From Pseudoneurospora amorphoporcata (lineage: Eukaryota > Ascomycota > Sordariomycetes > Sordariales > Sordariaceae), in the NCBI GenBank assembly GCA_033297205.1, contig MU859371.1:1-25517 (forward strand): 25,517 nt of DNA, written 5' to 3'. Shown piece after piece: positions 1-9,710 of this stretch. Below the pieces are notes generated by a model. That model ran no database searches, was not told the origin of the DNA, and worked only from the letters and a program-made list of their open reading frames with translations. The first letter of the stretch is position 1. Each line of letters opens with the position of its first letter. Made by a program: the position numbers and the translations under genes.

Positions 1-148
<148 letters not shown>

Positions 149-150
149 CT

Positions 151-549
151 ATCACCACCCAAGCACCCCCATTAACACGAAAACAGGTCTACGCCCACCC
201 CCAACACGCTGACGCCCTAGCGCGCGTCTACGAAGAAACCACCCGCCTTTCCGCCTTTGAGCCGGGCGTGATCTATTACTGCATATGCCTGGAATCACAA
301 CGCAAATCCAGCGGGGAAAGGGAAGAGAAAGATGAAGAACGAGCATCTGGCGGATCGAAGGTCTTCCACTTCTTTGAGAGGTACACGGGAAGCGAAGCGT
401 TTCAGGCGCATAATCCGCACCCGAAGCTGAGAACGTCGGATACGGTACCGAGCACTCGAGAATCATATCTGGTGATTCTCGACACCATCACTCGTTTCGT
501 ACGAAAACAAAAGCGACGATCTTATCAGCCGGATCCCGGAAATAGATGA
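151..549 (+). CDS. ABM-domain (antibiotic biosynthesis monooxygenase-like) protein, 5'-truncated
   Basis: The frame is open from the poly-T tract to the TGA at 547-549 and has no ATG near its beginning; the first GTG is at 268. The translation reads ...RKQVYAHPQHADALARVYEE, then an FEPGVIYYCICLE strand, then VFHFFERYTGSEAFQAHN. This is the beta-alpha-beta order of the small dimeric alpha-beta barrel (ABM) family, including the typical E-PG-Y turn and the F-x-x-YxxxEAFxxH segment. Family members are about 100-residue cofactor-independent monooxygenase-like proteins, usually cytosolic; the substrate cannot be told. A charged insert of about 15 residues (SGEREEKDEERASGG) splits two strands. Past the HNPHPKL segment the usual C-terminal strand is not evident, so an unrecognised intron or degeneration is possible. 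The 5' end is missing or lies across the T tract. Confidence 0.6.
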   Translation: MTTQAPPLTRKQVYAHPQHADALARVYEETTRLSAFEPGVIYYCICLESQRKSSGEREEKDEERASGGSKVFHFFERYTGSEAFQAHNPHPKLRTSDTVPSTRESYLVILDTITRFVRKQKRRSYQPDPGNR

Positions 550-1096
550 AGCAATTCCCGAGACCCCAAGTTTGAATCACCAACATGTGGTACCGTACGA
601 ACCAACGTCGAGGTAGTGTTCTGATGCTTCTTCCCAATCCCGCCCTTGTTTCCCCGCACTTTAAACCAGATTCGCCTTTCACCACAAAATCCAGGCCGTT
701 GATGATCATACATCCGTTCAGATTCAAATGCATGTAACGTATGACACTGCATGACACAGATTATTGTTCAACAGATAGGGAAGGAGATATTGGCTTCCCT
801 CCATTCGCGGGGAATGGGTTTCATCAAGAATGATGTCTCTCTTTGACGCCCCCGCACTCTTATCCCTTGTGCGCGTCTTCAGTACCGACCCGGCGGCAGT
901 CATAGGTGCAGGTACTCGTCCGAGCAGAGTGCAGACCAGCAGACCAGCAGACATGATATGTGAGTTCGACAACCACTCGACGATACCCTCAGCTTAACCT
1001 GTCATCCGACTAATGCCTTCACCTGCCACCATCAGCTGTAGTCAAGTTGTGGCCAACAAAATCTCCGAACCCCGATGACCCCTTATTGCGATAACC
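550..1096. other. intergenic region upstream of the OPT gene
   Basis: This stretch of about 550 bases lies between the ABM-like gene and the OPT start codon. Short open frames occur on both strands, but none has recognisable protein features. It presumably holds the OPT promoter and 5' leader. I see no convincing TATA box or specific operator. Confidence 0.5.
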
Positions 1097-4000
1097 ATGC
1101 AACCCCCAAGACCAACCGTTGAGATCGCCGAGGATCTCGACGGCGGCACCACCCGACGCGTATCAAGCCATGACCCAGAAAAGATCCAATCGAGCGCCGG
1201 TACAACCCAGAGGTTCAGCGAACAAATCCCCCATGAAATGCTCGAAGAACTGGCTCCCAATGGGGAGGGCGACTACATCTGCGAGAAGGTCGACAACATG
1301 ACCGAGGAGGAGGCCATCGCCATTGTCCAGGAATCCGTGAGATTCCACGCCGACGACTGGAACTTCCCCTCAGAGATGCGCGAACGTATGGAGCGCCTTC
1401 TCGAAGGCCCCAAGGCGTATGGAGAGTTTTACGACCGGGACTTGAGAATCGATGCCACATTGATGCGCTACTCGTCTCCTTATCCCGGGGTTCGTGCGGT
1501 CCAGGAGTTGAAGGATGACCCGACGGTGCCGATCGAGACTATCAGGGCGTACTTCTTGGGAGTGGCGTGGGCGGTTATTGGAACGTTCATGTCTACTTTC
1601 TTCAACAGCAGATTTCCGTCTATCGGTATGTTTGAGGTTGTCTTCTCTGGAACTCACGTTGCCTTCACCCTTTGAAAACTTGGACTGATGGTCTCTGGCA
1701 GGTCTTAGTGGGTCGGTTATCCAGATCTTGCTCTTCCCATGTGCTAAGCTACTGGAGCGTTTGCTGCCAGATTGGGGCATCACGGTCTTTGGCGTTCGTC
1801 ACTCGCTCAACCCAGGACCGTGGACGTTCAAGGAGCAAATGTTCGCCACGATTTGTTATAATATTGCCATCTACACCACCAACTCATATGGAATGGTACG
1901 TTGCCGGTTTGGCTACCAAGATGAGATAGGCTAACGTATCAGACAGATCTTGGTCCAAAGAATGCCAGTCTATTACGGGCTCAAATTTGTCAACTTCGGA
2001 TATCAACTCATGTTAACGCTATTTGTCCAGCTTATGGGTATGGGATTTGCTGGGTATCTACGGAGATTCAGTGTCTACCCTGTCAAAGCGTTGTGGCCAA
2101 CCATTCTGCCCACAATCGCCATGAATCGAGCTTTGACAAGACCCGAACCAAAGGAAAACATTTACGGATGGACCATTTCCCGCTATCGGTTTTTCTACAT
2201 ATGTTGTCTGAGCATGGCAGTTTACTATTGGCTCCCCGGCTACCTCTTCACTGCCCTTTCGACATTTAACTGGATGACTTGGATAGCTCCAAATTCCGTT
2301 GTCCTCTCCCTTCTAACCGGCTCAATCACAGGCTTGGGATTGCTCAACCCCATCACCACATTCGACTGGAACGTCGCCACGAGCTCGTATGCCGCACTAT
2401 CACAACCTTTCTTCGTAACCTGTACCATGTACTTTGGCGGCATTCTCGGCGGTCTTATCATCTTAGGCATATACTACAAGAACATGAACTACACGGCGTT
2501 TCTACCCATCAACTCCAGTTCAGCCTTTGCCAATGACGGGACGCCCTATCAGGTCCAGAATGTGGTGGTAGACAATCAACTGGATCAGACCAAGTACCAG
2601 AACTACTCACCACCTTTCTACTCGGCTGGATATATTCTGACTGTTGGAGCAAACTTTTGCTTTTACCCAGTGTAAGTCTACCCCTTCAAATGGTTGTAAG
2701 AATAAACCGAACGTGTTACAGTCAGTACGTTACACATCCAAGCGTCTATATTATGCCTTCCACCGCAACCTTTATGCAATCTTTTGGATCATATAATCCC
2801 TAATGGGCTCTATCCAATGTGTTTCTCATGTTGTACGATCGCTATAACAGTTTTGCGACGGCCTTTTCTAGCCAAAGCGAGGCGTATCTGACCGTCCATA
2901 TTCGGGTTCATTTTTGTGATCACTGCGCGCTTCCACTCCGTCCAATGTCTTATACTGACCGTGTCGAATCTCAGGTACTTTCTCTATATCATGGTCAACC
3001 AATGGAAGACTATCGGCCAAGCGTATGTCGACTTTTATCACGGGTTAAGATACGGAAAGGGAAACCATGACGACGCAATGGACGTTCACAGCCGACTCAT
3101 GGCTCAGTATCCCGATGTTCCGGACTGGTGGTTTCTCATCATCCTCGTGGGCGCAATTGTTGTATCGGTCATCTTTCTCAAGATCTATCCGCTCGATACG
3201 CCGGTCTGGCTAGTGTTCCTCGTCATTGGCATCAACCTTGTCTTTGCTGTGCCGTTATCGTTCCTGTCGGCGACCACTGGCACGAACCTCGGCTTGGGAG
3301 CATTGGTCCAGGTAATAACCGGATTTCTCCTACCTGGAAACACCAACGCCTTCCTGTTTGCACAGACACTAGGGTCCTGGGCTCTAGCAGGATATGGCGA
3401 CAACATGGTTCAGGACTTGAAGATGGGGCATTATGTGCGGATTCCGCCAAGAGCCGTGTTCAGGAGCCAGATTGGCACCATTATCATGACAGTCTTTGTT
3501 GCCGTTGGGACACAGGACTTTATCATGAACAATGTGAAGGGCCTTTGCACTCCAAACCAGCCTTCTCGCTTCACCTGCGCCAACGACGGGAATCCCCTAT
3601 ACGCCAGCTCTCTGATGTGGGGCCTTCTCGGATCGGACCGCATGTTCAACTCCCTCTACCCGTTGTTCAAGTGGTGTTTCCTCATGGGCACTTGCATCGC
3701 CCTGGCTTTCCTCTTTGGGCAGACCTACGGCCCTCGCTATCTCCCCGGCGTCAAGGAAAGGCTCCGCCAGCGTCTGTCTCGGCGCACTTTCGCCATGCTA
3801 GACCGTACCTTGTTCCCCTTTGTTGCGTCCCTCCTCTGGCTGAACCCCATCCTGGTCATCCAGGGAGTGCAACACTGGGCGCCGAGCAACATGAGTTACA
3901 AGACACCTGGGTTCATCCTCTCGTACGTGTTTATGTGCTGGATGCCCAAACACCGGTTGGCGTGGTGGGAAAAGTACAATTACGTTTTGTCGGCTGCCTT

Positions 4001-4181
4001 GACGGCTGGCGTGGCCATCAGCGGGCTAATCATCTTCTTTGCGGTCGGGTATAATCCGAAGAAGCTGCAGTGGTGGGGGAACACGGTTAGTGGTGCGGGG
4101 GTGGACGGGAGAGGGACCGGGATCTTGGAGATTCCGAAGGAAAGAGGGTACTTTGGGCCCGAGAAGGGGACGTTTCCTTAG
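1097..4181 (+). CDS. oligopeptide transporter, OPT family (Isp4-like)
   Basis: This is a plasma- or internal-membrane proton-coupled transporter. The family imports tetra-/pentapeptides, glutathione-like or metal-ligand peptides; the substrate here is unknown. Proposed exons are 1097-1625, 1702-1895, 1947-2671 and 2975-4181, giving 884 residues, normal for fungal OPTs. Introns start GTATGT, GTACGT and GTAAGT and end CAG, ACAG and CAG. Hallmarks are SPYPGVRAV (127-135), NPGPWTFKEQ (213-222) and KMGHYVRIPPR (about 632-642, the family's KIPPR-type motif). Many hydrophobic segments follow a soluble acidic N-terminus of about 145 residues. The third intron is unusually long at 303 bases. An alternative splicing pattern with a 3-base micro-exon at 2722-2724 would add one Gln and also keep frame. 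The stop lies inside a 49-bp tandem duplication. The start is the first ATG of the open exon, preceded by AACC. Confidence 0.93.
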
Positions 4182-4265
4182 GGCGGAAGGAAGTGTTTGT
4201 TTTGTGCTTTTGATTTGGACGTTTCCTTAGGGCGGAAGGAAGTGTTTGTTTTGTGCTTTTGATTT
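4168..4265 (+). repeat. perfect 49-bp tandem duplication across the OPT stop codon
   Basis: Bases 4168-4216 and 4217-4265 are identical by eye; each begins GGACGTTTCCTTAG and ends GCTTTTGATTT. The first copy contains the last OPT codons and the TAG stop. The second lies in the 3' untranslated region, so the protein is unchanged. Perfect identity suggests a recent slippage or short-duplication event; at 49 bp it is far below the length that triggers RIP. Confidence 0.95.
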
Positions 4266-5868
4266 CTTCAGGTTCGGAACTCTCATGATGCGATTGAAGA
4301 TGCGAGTTGGGTGTGTCCAAGGGAGTCAATGACCGTCATCACGAAGTTTTGACTTTTCTCAGAAAAATGATCGACAAAGTCTCTGCAGTTCTAGGCTTGC
4401 CTGGATGGGCTTCGACTTGTTTCATCGCTGCACAATGTACGTCAGCTGATCCCGTATTGATGTTGGTGTTGAGGATTTCGGGCGGTGAGGTCAGTTTTCC
4501 CACAACACAGCCCGGTCTTGGATGGCTCGGCTCGTGCTTGGTTTTCTAGGTCGGCTTCCTGCAGGGACCATCCCATTGTAGGAACACAGTTTTGGGATGG
4601 TTGACGTTGCCGATGTGCCGTTGCAGTGGTTAAGGGATTTGTTTTGTTTGCCTGACCATCTGTCAAGTGTGAACTGCCGCCCGCTGGGAGGGATTCTTGG
4701 GGTTGCAGTGCTTGATGGTTGCGTGCTGACGTACATATTGGCCGGGTTGTGAGGACTCCGCGTTTCGACATGATAGCGAGCGATATCTACTGCTTCGATT
4801 TCCGGATCTGATCCGGTCAATCACCCGATTTGTTTACTGAAGCTGAAATCTCGGGGCCTTCTAGTTCCTGGCGAGGTTGGAGGATGATGCTGGCGCTTAC
4901 GAGGCCCGGGCCCAGGACCATCACCCGGCGCCGTCTGATCTCATCCCAGCTGAGCTGTTAGCTAGTGGAGCACGCTGCAGCTTGTCACAGCACCTTGCAG
5001 TGCTGTCATTGGGCCAACCTCCCGCATTCTTTGGGATTTTGGGGTTGATGGGTCCTGAAGGTGCATGTAAGTCGATGGTCCAAGAAGGTAGTGCGTACCT
5101 TGCATAGTGCGGTGAAGAAAAGACGCAAAGGAAGAGGGCTATAACTTCTTTTTGTTCCTTTCTTAACTTTGCGGAGAAGATGGTGAAACATCTTTCATTT
5201 TCTGTTTTAACAGAAGAAGAAACGCCAGGCCACAAGGGAAAAGGCACACGGCGCAAACCCGAACGGCAGCTACAGTATCCACAATCCACTTGGACGACGA
5301 ACAGCCGACCCCACTTTTGCGCATCCGCTTCAGCGCAACCAGTCTTGTCCAGCCTTCAGCTCTTTTTTACTTTGGGGAATTTACCTAAGAAGACGAGCTC
5401 GTAAGGACAACGGCGTGTGGAAAGAATTTGGATCGGCTCCTCCAACCATTTCTCCGGTCGCTTGTCTCGTGGTTGGGTTGCAACAACAAAGCTTCGGAAA
5501 CCAGGAACCATCTGCCGATCGACGTCATCGCAGTTTATCAAGGTCCCTTTAAGGTACTTAACAAGTGGACGCGACCTGGGCTGTTGACCGCCAAACAGAC
5601 GAGGCAACCTTTACAAAAGGCCAACCGGAAGAAATAAGCAAAGGAAGCAAGAGAAGGGTGACATAGCACGGAGTCAGCGACAACTTGAACGACAAGCGAC
5701 AGAGAAACCGGGCAACCTTCAAGGCTCATCTCCTGCGATTAGGTTAGGTGTTTGCGACTTTTCGACTTTTGCGCCGCTCCCCGAAAAGCAACATAAAATC
5801 CCGTCACATCCCTTTTCAACGAGGAATTCCAGAGTCGCCAACTCTTTCTCTCCCCGTCTCCGTCCAAG
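4266..5868. other. intergenic region of 1.6 kb
   Basis: No reading frame here shows recognisable domains; open frames are short and overlap on both strands. Base composition is ordinary. The 3' part (about 5640-5868), with pyrimidine-rich stretches ending in CTCTCCCCGTCTCCGTCC, looks like the promoter and leader of the MARVEL gene. No RNA gene was recognised. Confidence 0.5.
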
Positions 5869-6579
5869 ATGCTCTTCGCAATGATGTTCGCCTTCTGGCG
5901 CTTCCTCGAAATAATCACACTTGTAAGCATCCACCACCACAAAATGTCTAACCTCCCTGGCCGTGGCACCTGTCTAACCTCACCTTCTTGTGTCTCACAG
6001 ATACCAACAATGGGCATGCTAGCCTACTTTGTAGACGGCTACGTCAAAGCCAACGCCCTCACGCCGACCTACATCCTCATCCTCTTCATCGTCTCCGTCT
6101 TGGCCCTCGCCTGGTCCATCGCCACTTTATTTTCCTACCACCGCTCCTCCACCAACGCGCAATTCGTCTCTTTTGTCGACCTGGCTTTTGTCGGCGCTTT
6201 CATCGCCGCCGTCTTTTACCTGCGCTGGATCGGCTCGGTTAACTGCACCAGTGTCGACCGTGGAAACCCGTATTTCGTCGACTTGGGCGCTGTCGGGTCC
6301 GCGAATTTCAACACGTTCCGTATCAACGTCAACAAGACGTGCGCGATGCTGAAGGCCTGCTTTGCTTTCGGCATCATGAACTGCATCTTTTTCTTCATTA
6401 CGAGCTTGTTGGCGTGGATCCATGGCGCCCATACGGCAAGGAGCGAGAAGGTTTATACTACCCGTAAAACGACGACGCATCATCATCATCATCGTGGTGC
6501 GAGTGGTCACAGGAGGAGCCACAGTGGAAGCCATAGCCGCAGCAGGAGGTCGAGGTCGCATTCGAGGTCGTATGTCTAG
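5869..6579 (+). CDS. MARVEL-domain four-helix membrane protein with His/RS-rich tail
   Basis: Exons 5869-5922 and 6001-6579 give 210 residues. The intron (GTAAGC...CTCACAG, with a CTAACCTC branch-like site) separates two halves of the first membrane helix. The spliced order FWRFLEIITL-IPTMGMLAYFV is typical of fungal MARVEL proteins. Four hydrophobic segments lie at about 8-29, 40-62, 72-92 and 132-157, with cysteines (100, 132) flanking the second external loop. The tail is basic and polar: five His (178-182), then repeated Ser-Arg/Ser-His dipeptides to the C-terminus, presumably cytosolic. MARVEL proteins act in membrane apposition, eisosome or vesicle-trafficking contexts; the precise role here is not known. 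The intron is 78 bases, divisible by three, and has no stop, so the unspliced message would also be open (236 residues). An alternative start two to four codons further in (5881 or 5884) cannot be excluded. Confidence 0.82.
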   Translation: MLFAMMFAFWRFLEIITLVSIHHHKMSNLPGRGTCLTSPSCVSQIPTMGMLAYFVDGYVKANALTPTYILILFIVSVLALAWSIATLFSYHRSSTNAQFVSFVDLAFVGAFIAAVFYLRWIGSVNCTSVDRGNPYFVDLGAVGSANFNTFRINVNKTCAMLKACFAFGIMNCIFFFITSLLAWIHGAHTARSEKVYTTRKTTTHHHHHRGASGHRRSHSGSHSRSRRSRSHSRSYV

Positions 6580-7369
6580 GAGGGATTTGACGTCGTGTGT
6601 GAGGTTTGGGAATATGTTCGTGAGGAATACTGGGAGGAGGTACCGCGGCAGCCGTCGTTGGAAGGACGACGACGGGAATGCCGACTACCCCCTGCTGGAA
6701 GCTTGCTCCAGGTTTCCGCTGGGGGTGGTGGCAATGACCAACGACGTTGTTGAACAATGTTCGGCGAAGCTTGGATGATGCACATGTTCTTTCTAGAATG
6801 ATGATGAGGAGGCTGGTGGATATATGGTCGAAGAAGCTGCGCTCCGACCCGGACGGTTTATGACTGTAATGATTGTCATGTACATACTTGATAACGATGA
6901 TGACCGAGGAATCAGGCAGGTGTTTTCTCCTTTATATAGAATCTATGGCCGGTGGCCAACGCTTTTGCACCCACAGGGCCCTATTCGCGGCTTGCGTGAC
7001 ACACTCGCGTCAAAGGGACTTTGCGACTGAGGGTGGGATTGAAGATCGTATCATTCCAAAGTCTTGTTTACGTTCGGTATTGACTTTGACTCTTCGCTGT
7101 CAAGATAGGCTAAGCAACTGGCCCGAGTCACTGATCATGACCCCAGGTCTGTGTGAGTCTTGACTGATGCACGACCGCTACATTCGGGTGTGCGCATTAT
7201 CAACCTCAGGTTAATACAAAAGGGGTGGCTGGAATCCTTCGCTGGGTACGAAGGACCTTGCTTTCTGCATTCATAATCTCACCGGAGACAACAAACGACC
7301 GAGACGATACAGCAGCTGGTTCAGCGAACATATATCCCGAATAGTCCAACCCCCAACCCTCTATACACA
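6580..7369. other. intergenic region of 0.8 kb
   Basis: This spans the 3' flank of the MARVEL gene and the promoter of the next gene. Only short open frames without recognisable features are present. A CTCTATACACA leader directly precedes the next start codon at 7370. Confidence 0.5.
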
Positions 7370-8845
7370 ATGGGAGCCACACTCTCACAGCCATTCATTC
7401 CCTTGCTCCCAAGGAGCATCAAAGTCAAGTCCAAACGATTTAGATTCCGATTCCGATTGCGACTTCGAATGCGCTGGAAGAGAAAACAAAGCCATTCGGA
7501 AATCCGCGCCCTGTTTCCCACCCCAGACCATGATCATCAGCAGTACCGCGAGTCAAAGCTCTACGACAGCAGTTGCACCGAGAACGAAGAGAAGTCTCCC
7601 CTCCCAGTCTGCTACACCTTTAACTCCGCATCCTCTTCAACCGCTCCCACAGCCCCAGACCAGGTAGCAGAGAAAATACCAGGTGCAGTCAATTCTCTCA
7701 ACGAGTCAATTAGAGCCACGGGCACTTTACTCGGCAGCTTCTCCGAGTCGCCCCAGAACTTGATGCCTGTTCCCATTTCCAAGGAGAAACCTCTGCCACT
7801 GTTGCCAGAGCCACCTCTACCTTCCCCTGTACACCACACCCCCAGCCAACAGACGCAAACTAGCACTCCTAGCGAACTCCAGTCCAGTGTTAGCCAAGCC
7901 GCCGATACTTCTGTTACAGAGGCCGAACAAGGGGACGATGATGAGACAGAGCATGATATCTCAGACTCAGACTTTCCAGTCCTTCACCGCTGCCCCAACC
8001 CAGAGAGACCGCACACCCCACCCCCCTGGGACACTTCGCTCACCGGCTACGGATCCGTACTGGAGGTTTCTCGTCCGTTCAGGGCCAGGCGCGTGTTTGA
8101 GCATCCGCTTGTTGAGGGACACTTTTGGGGGAATATGGGGAATGCAGATTCATTCGCTGGTGGTGGTCCGATAGCTGCTGCTGCAAAAAGGAAGGGATGG
8201 AGGGAACAGGGAGGGAGAGAATTTGGAATGAAGGAGAAGAAGAAAAAGAAGTCAAAAAGTAAAAGAATGTCCGAGTGGAGGAGGTGGAAGCCTTTGCCTA
8301 CGTACCCGGCTTGCACGAGTGTTGCCCAGAGGGCTAGTACGTGGGCTAGCTCTGATCACAGGGCATGGGCAGCGGTTGTTGAGGAGGTCGAAGAACGGGG
8401 ATACCAAGCAGAGGATGAGAAGGAGGAAGAGAAAGACATTGATGAGGAAGATGATGGGGAAAATGAAGAGGACGACGAGGATTTGGAGGAGGCGATAAAG
8501 AGGTTTCTGGAGATGAAGATCCCGGTCGACTTGAACAGTTTACGCCGATTAAGAACCAGTTTTGCGGAAGCTGGGGATAATGCAACGGGTAGTGGGACCG
8601 GGGGAGCTGCAGAAGGGCTGGTGAAGGAGAAGGAAGATATATCGAAGGTGATGGAAGGCGAGCAAGACACGTCATCGCCCTTCGTCGAGTCGTTGATGTT
8701 TAGAATGAAGGCTGTGGGGAGGGAGATGCATCCAGAGCAGATCATGATATATCTGGAGGAATCGGACCCAAAGTCGGAAGTAATTCCAGTATCACGCAAA
8801 GATGGAGTCGGTGGACGTGGAAGGGAAAGGACGAAGAGCTATTGA
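7370..8845 (+). CDS. orphan protein with N-myristoylation-like start, basic and acidic low-complexity regions
   Basis: This is an uninterrupted 491-residue frame from an ATG in a good context (ACACAATGG) to the TGA at 8843-8845. I recognise no catalytic domain. The N-terminus MGATLSQ has Gly2 and Ser6, the pattern used by N-myristoyltransferase. A strongly basic stretch follows at 15-40 with alternating Arg and hydrophobic residues (KRFRFRFRLRLRMRWKRK, encoded by a hexanucleotide-like repeat), so lipid plus basic patch could attach it to membranes. Residues 139-153 (KPLPLLPEPPLP) are a proline-rich SH3-ligand type segment, and 288-299 is a Lys-rich nuclear-localisation-like run. Residues about 346-374 are almost entirely Glu and Asp, followed by a short predicted helix (AIKRFLEMKIP). 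Residues 211-260 and 376-398 look like the most globular parts. Much of the rest is probably disordered. Existence as a real gene is supported by length and start context; function is unknown. Confidence 0.72.
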   Translation: MGATLSQPFIPLLPRSIKVKSKRFRFRFRLRLRMRWKRKQSHSEIRALFPTPDHDHQQYRESKLYDSSCTENEEKSPLPVCYTFNSASSSTAPTAPDQVAEKIPGAVNSLNESIRATGTLLGSFSESPQNLMPVPISKEKPLPLLPEPPLPSPVHHTPSQQTQTSTPSELQSSVSQAADTSVTEAEQGDDDETEHDISDSDFPVLHRCPNPERPHTPPPWDTSLTGYGSVLEVSRPFRARRVFEHPLVEGHFWGNMGNADSFAGGGPIAAAAKRKGWREQGGREFGMKEKKKKKSKSKRMSEWRRWKPLPTYPACTSVAQRASTWASSDHRAWAAVVEEVEERGYQAEDEKEEEKDIDEEDDGENEEDDEDLEEAIKRFLEMKIPVDLNSLRRLRTSFAEAGDNATGSGTGGAAEGLVKEKEDISKVMEGEQDTSSPFVESLMFRMKAVGREMHPEQIMIYLEESDPKSEVIPVSRKDGVGGRGRERTKSY

Positions 8846-9123
8846 GTACTGCAGGAGGATGAGGTTTCCTGGGCACATGGATGATGGTTGTTGAGGAAGG
8901 CGAGACGGCGTTTGAAGCAAGAACCAGGGCAATTATAATTACAAAGCAAGATATTTATCCAGGCCCTAGCTAGCCTCTTGCATGTGCGAACGTGACAGCC
9001 CTGTCTTGCACCTTCCCCCTTCTTCCACAAATAGAGTATTGTCTTGATCAGCGGGCACTTAAAGAATTTGATTCTTTGAATGTTGGTATCCCTAGCTCGA
9101 GATACACAACCTCACCCCACTGG

Positions 9124-9310
9124 TTAGCCTTCCAAGCCGAACTTCTCCCCAACAATATCCTCACTGAGCTTCCACAGTCTTTCCGCGGCCACAGCATCTT
9201 TAGCGTACTCGCACGGGTCCGAGATCTGGCAGTCATCCAGGTACAATCCATTGGTCTCTGTCAACTTGGTTGTCAACAAACGCCCTGTTCCCACAAACAC
9301 TTCAAATATG

Positions 9311-9341
<31 letters not shown>

Positions 9342-9710
9342 CCTACGACTCAATGCCGGATCAAGCGTCGCAACCATCGTCGTCGCACAGCCCTGAGTTC
9401 CACTCCTGTATCGTTGAAACCTCTTGCCGATTTCGGCTTCAACAGCTTCGAGCTTGGATCTGGTGCGTGATGCGAGGATCAGAAGGGAAGGTGATTTGCG
9501 ATGCAAAGGCGAAGGCGGTGGCAGCCCCGATTCCTTTCGGGCTGACGCCTGTGACGAGGACTGCGAGCGGCCATTAGCTTTTGCGAAACCATAACAACTC
9601 GGTGGTTGAAAGTTTCCTTACTTGTCCTTTCTCGAATCTAGGTGGTCAGCAAACACACTCGCGACCTCGGTGCCTGTATTCCGCTCATTGAACTCCGGAT
9701 GAGAAGTCAT
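9124..9710 (-). pseudogene. short-chain dehydrogenase/reductase pseudogene with central deletion
   Basis: Read on the minus strand. A start at 9710 gives MTSHPEFNERNTGTEVASVF, the usual N-terminal lead of a fungal SDR group. An intron (GTAAGG...CGCAG, 9561-9621) is followed by VLVTGVSPKGIGAATAFAFA, the Rossmann glycine-rich motif, and then SPSLLILASRTRSKLEAVEA. Next comes GTQGCATTMVATLDPALS, which in intact relatives lies near the C-terminus. A second intron (GTAGGT...TTGACAG, 9258-9346) leads to TNGLYLDDCQ and AAERLWKLSEDIVGEKF, ending at 9124. Roughly 200 residues, including the catalytic Tyr-xxx-Lys and NNAG segments, are missing between the LEAVEAEIGKRF and GTQGC blocks. The frame also breaks at the first splice junction and near 9495 (one extra A/T). 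With substrate pocket and catalytic residues gone it cannot be an active NAD(P)-dependent oxidoreductase. Composition is normal, so decay by deletion and indels rather than RIP. Confidence 0.82.
9317..9341. repeat. poly-A (25) tract inside a pseudogene intron
   Basis: There are twenty-five consecutive A on the plus strand. On the minus strand this is a T25 run beginning right after the GTAGG donor of the second SDR-pseudogene intron, so it does not itself interrupt the coding blocks. It is probably a slippage-expanded pyrimidine tract, and its length may be uncertain in the assembly. Confidence 0.95.

Noticed and set aside
3128..4054. 308-residue frame overlapping the last OPT exon
   Set aside because: It is the +2 shadow of the OPT coding sequence; the transporter frame carries all conserved motifs.
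9317..9341. Poly-A tract as the tail of a retroposed copy or as the break in the SDR gene
   Set aside because: It lies inside a GTAGGT...TTGACAG intron; splicing it out joins conserved ALS and TNGLYLDDCQ segments in frame, so it is not a gene-disrupting tail.
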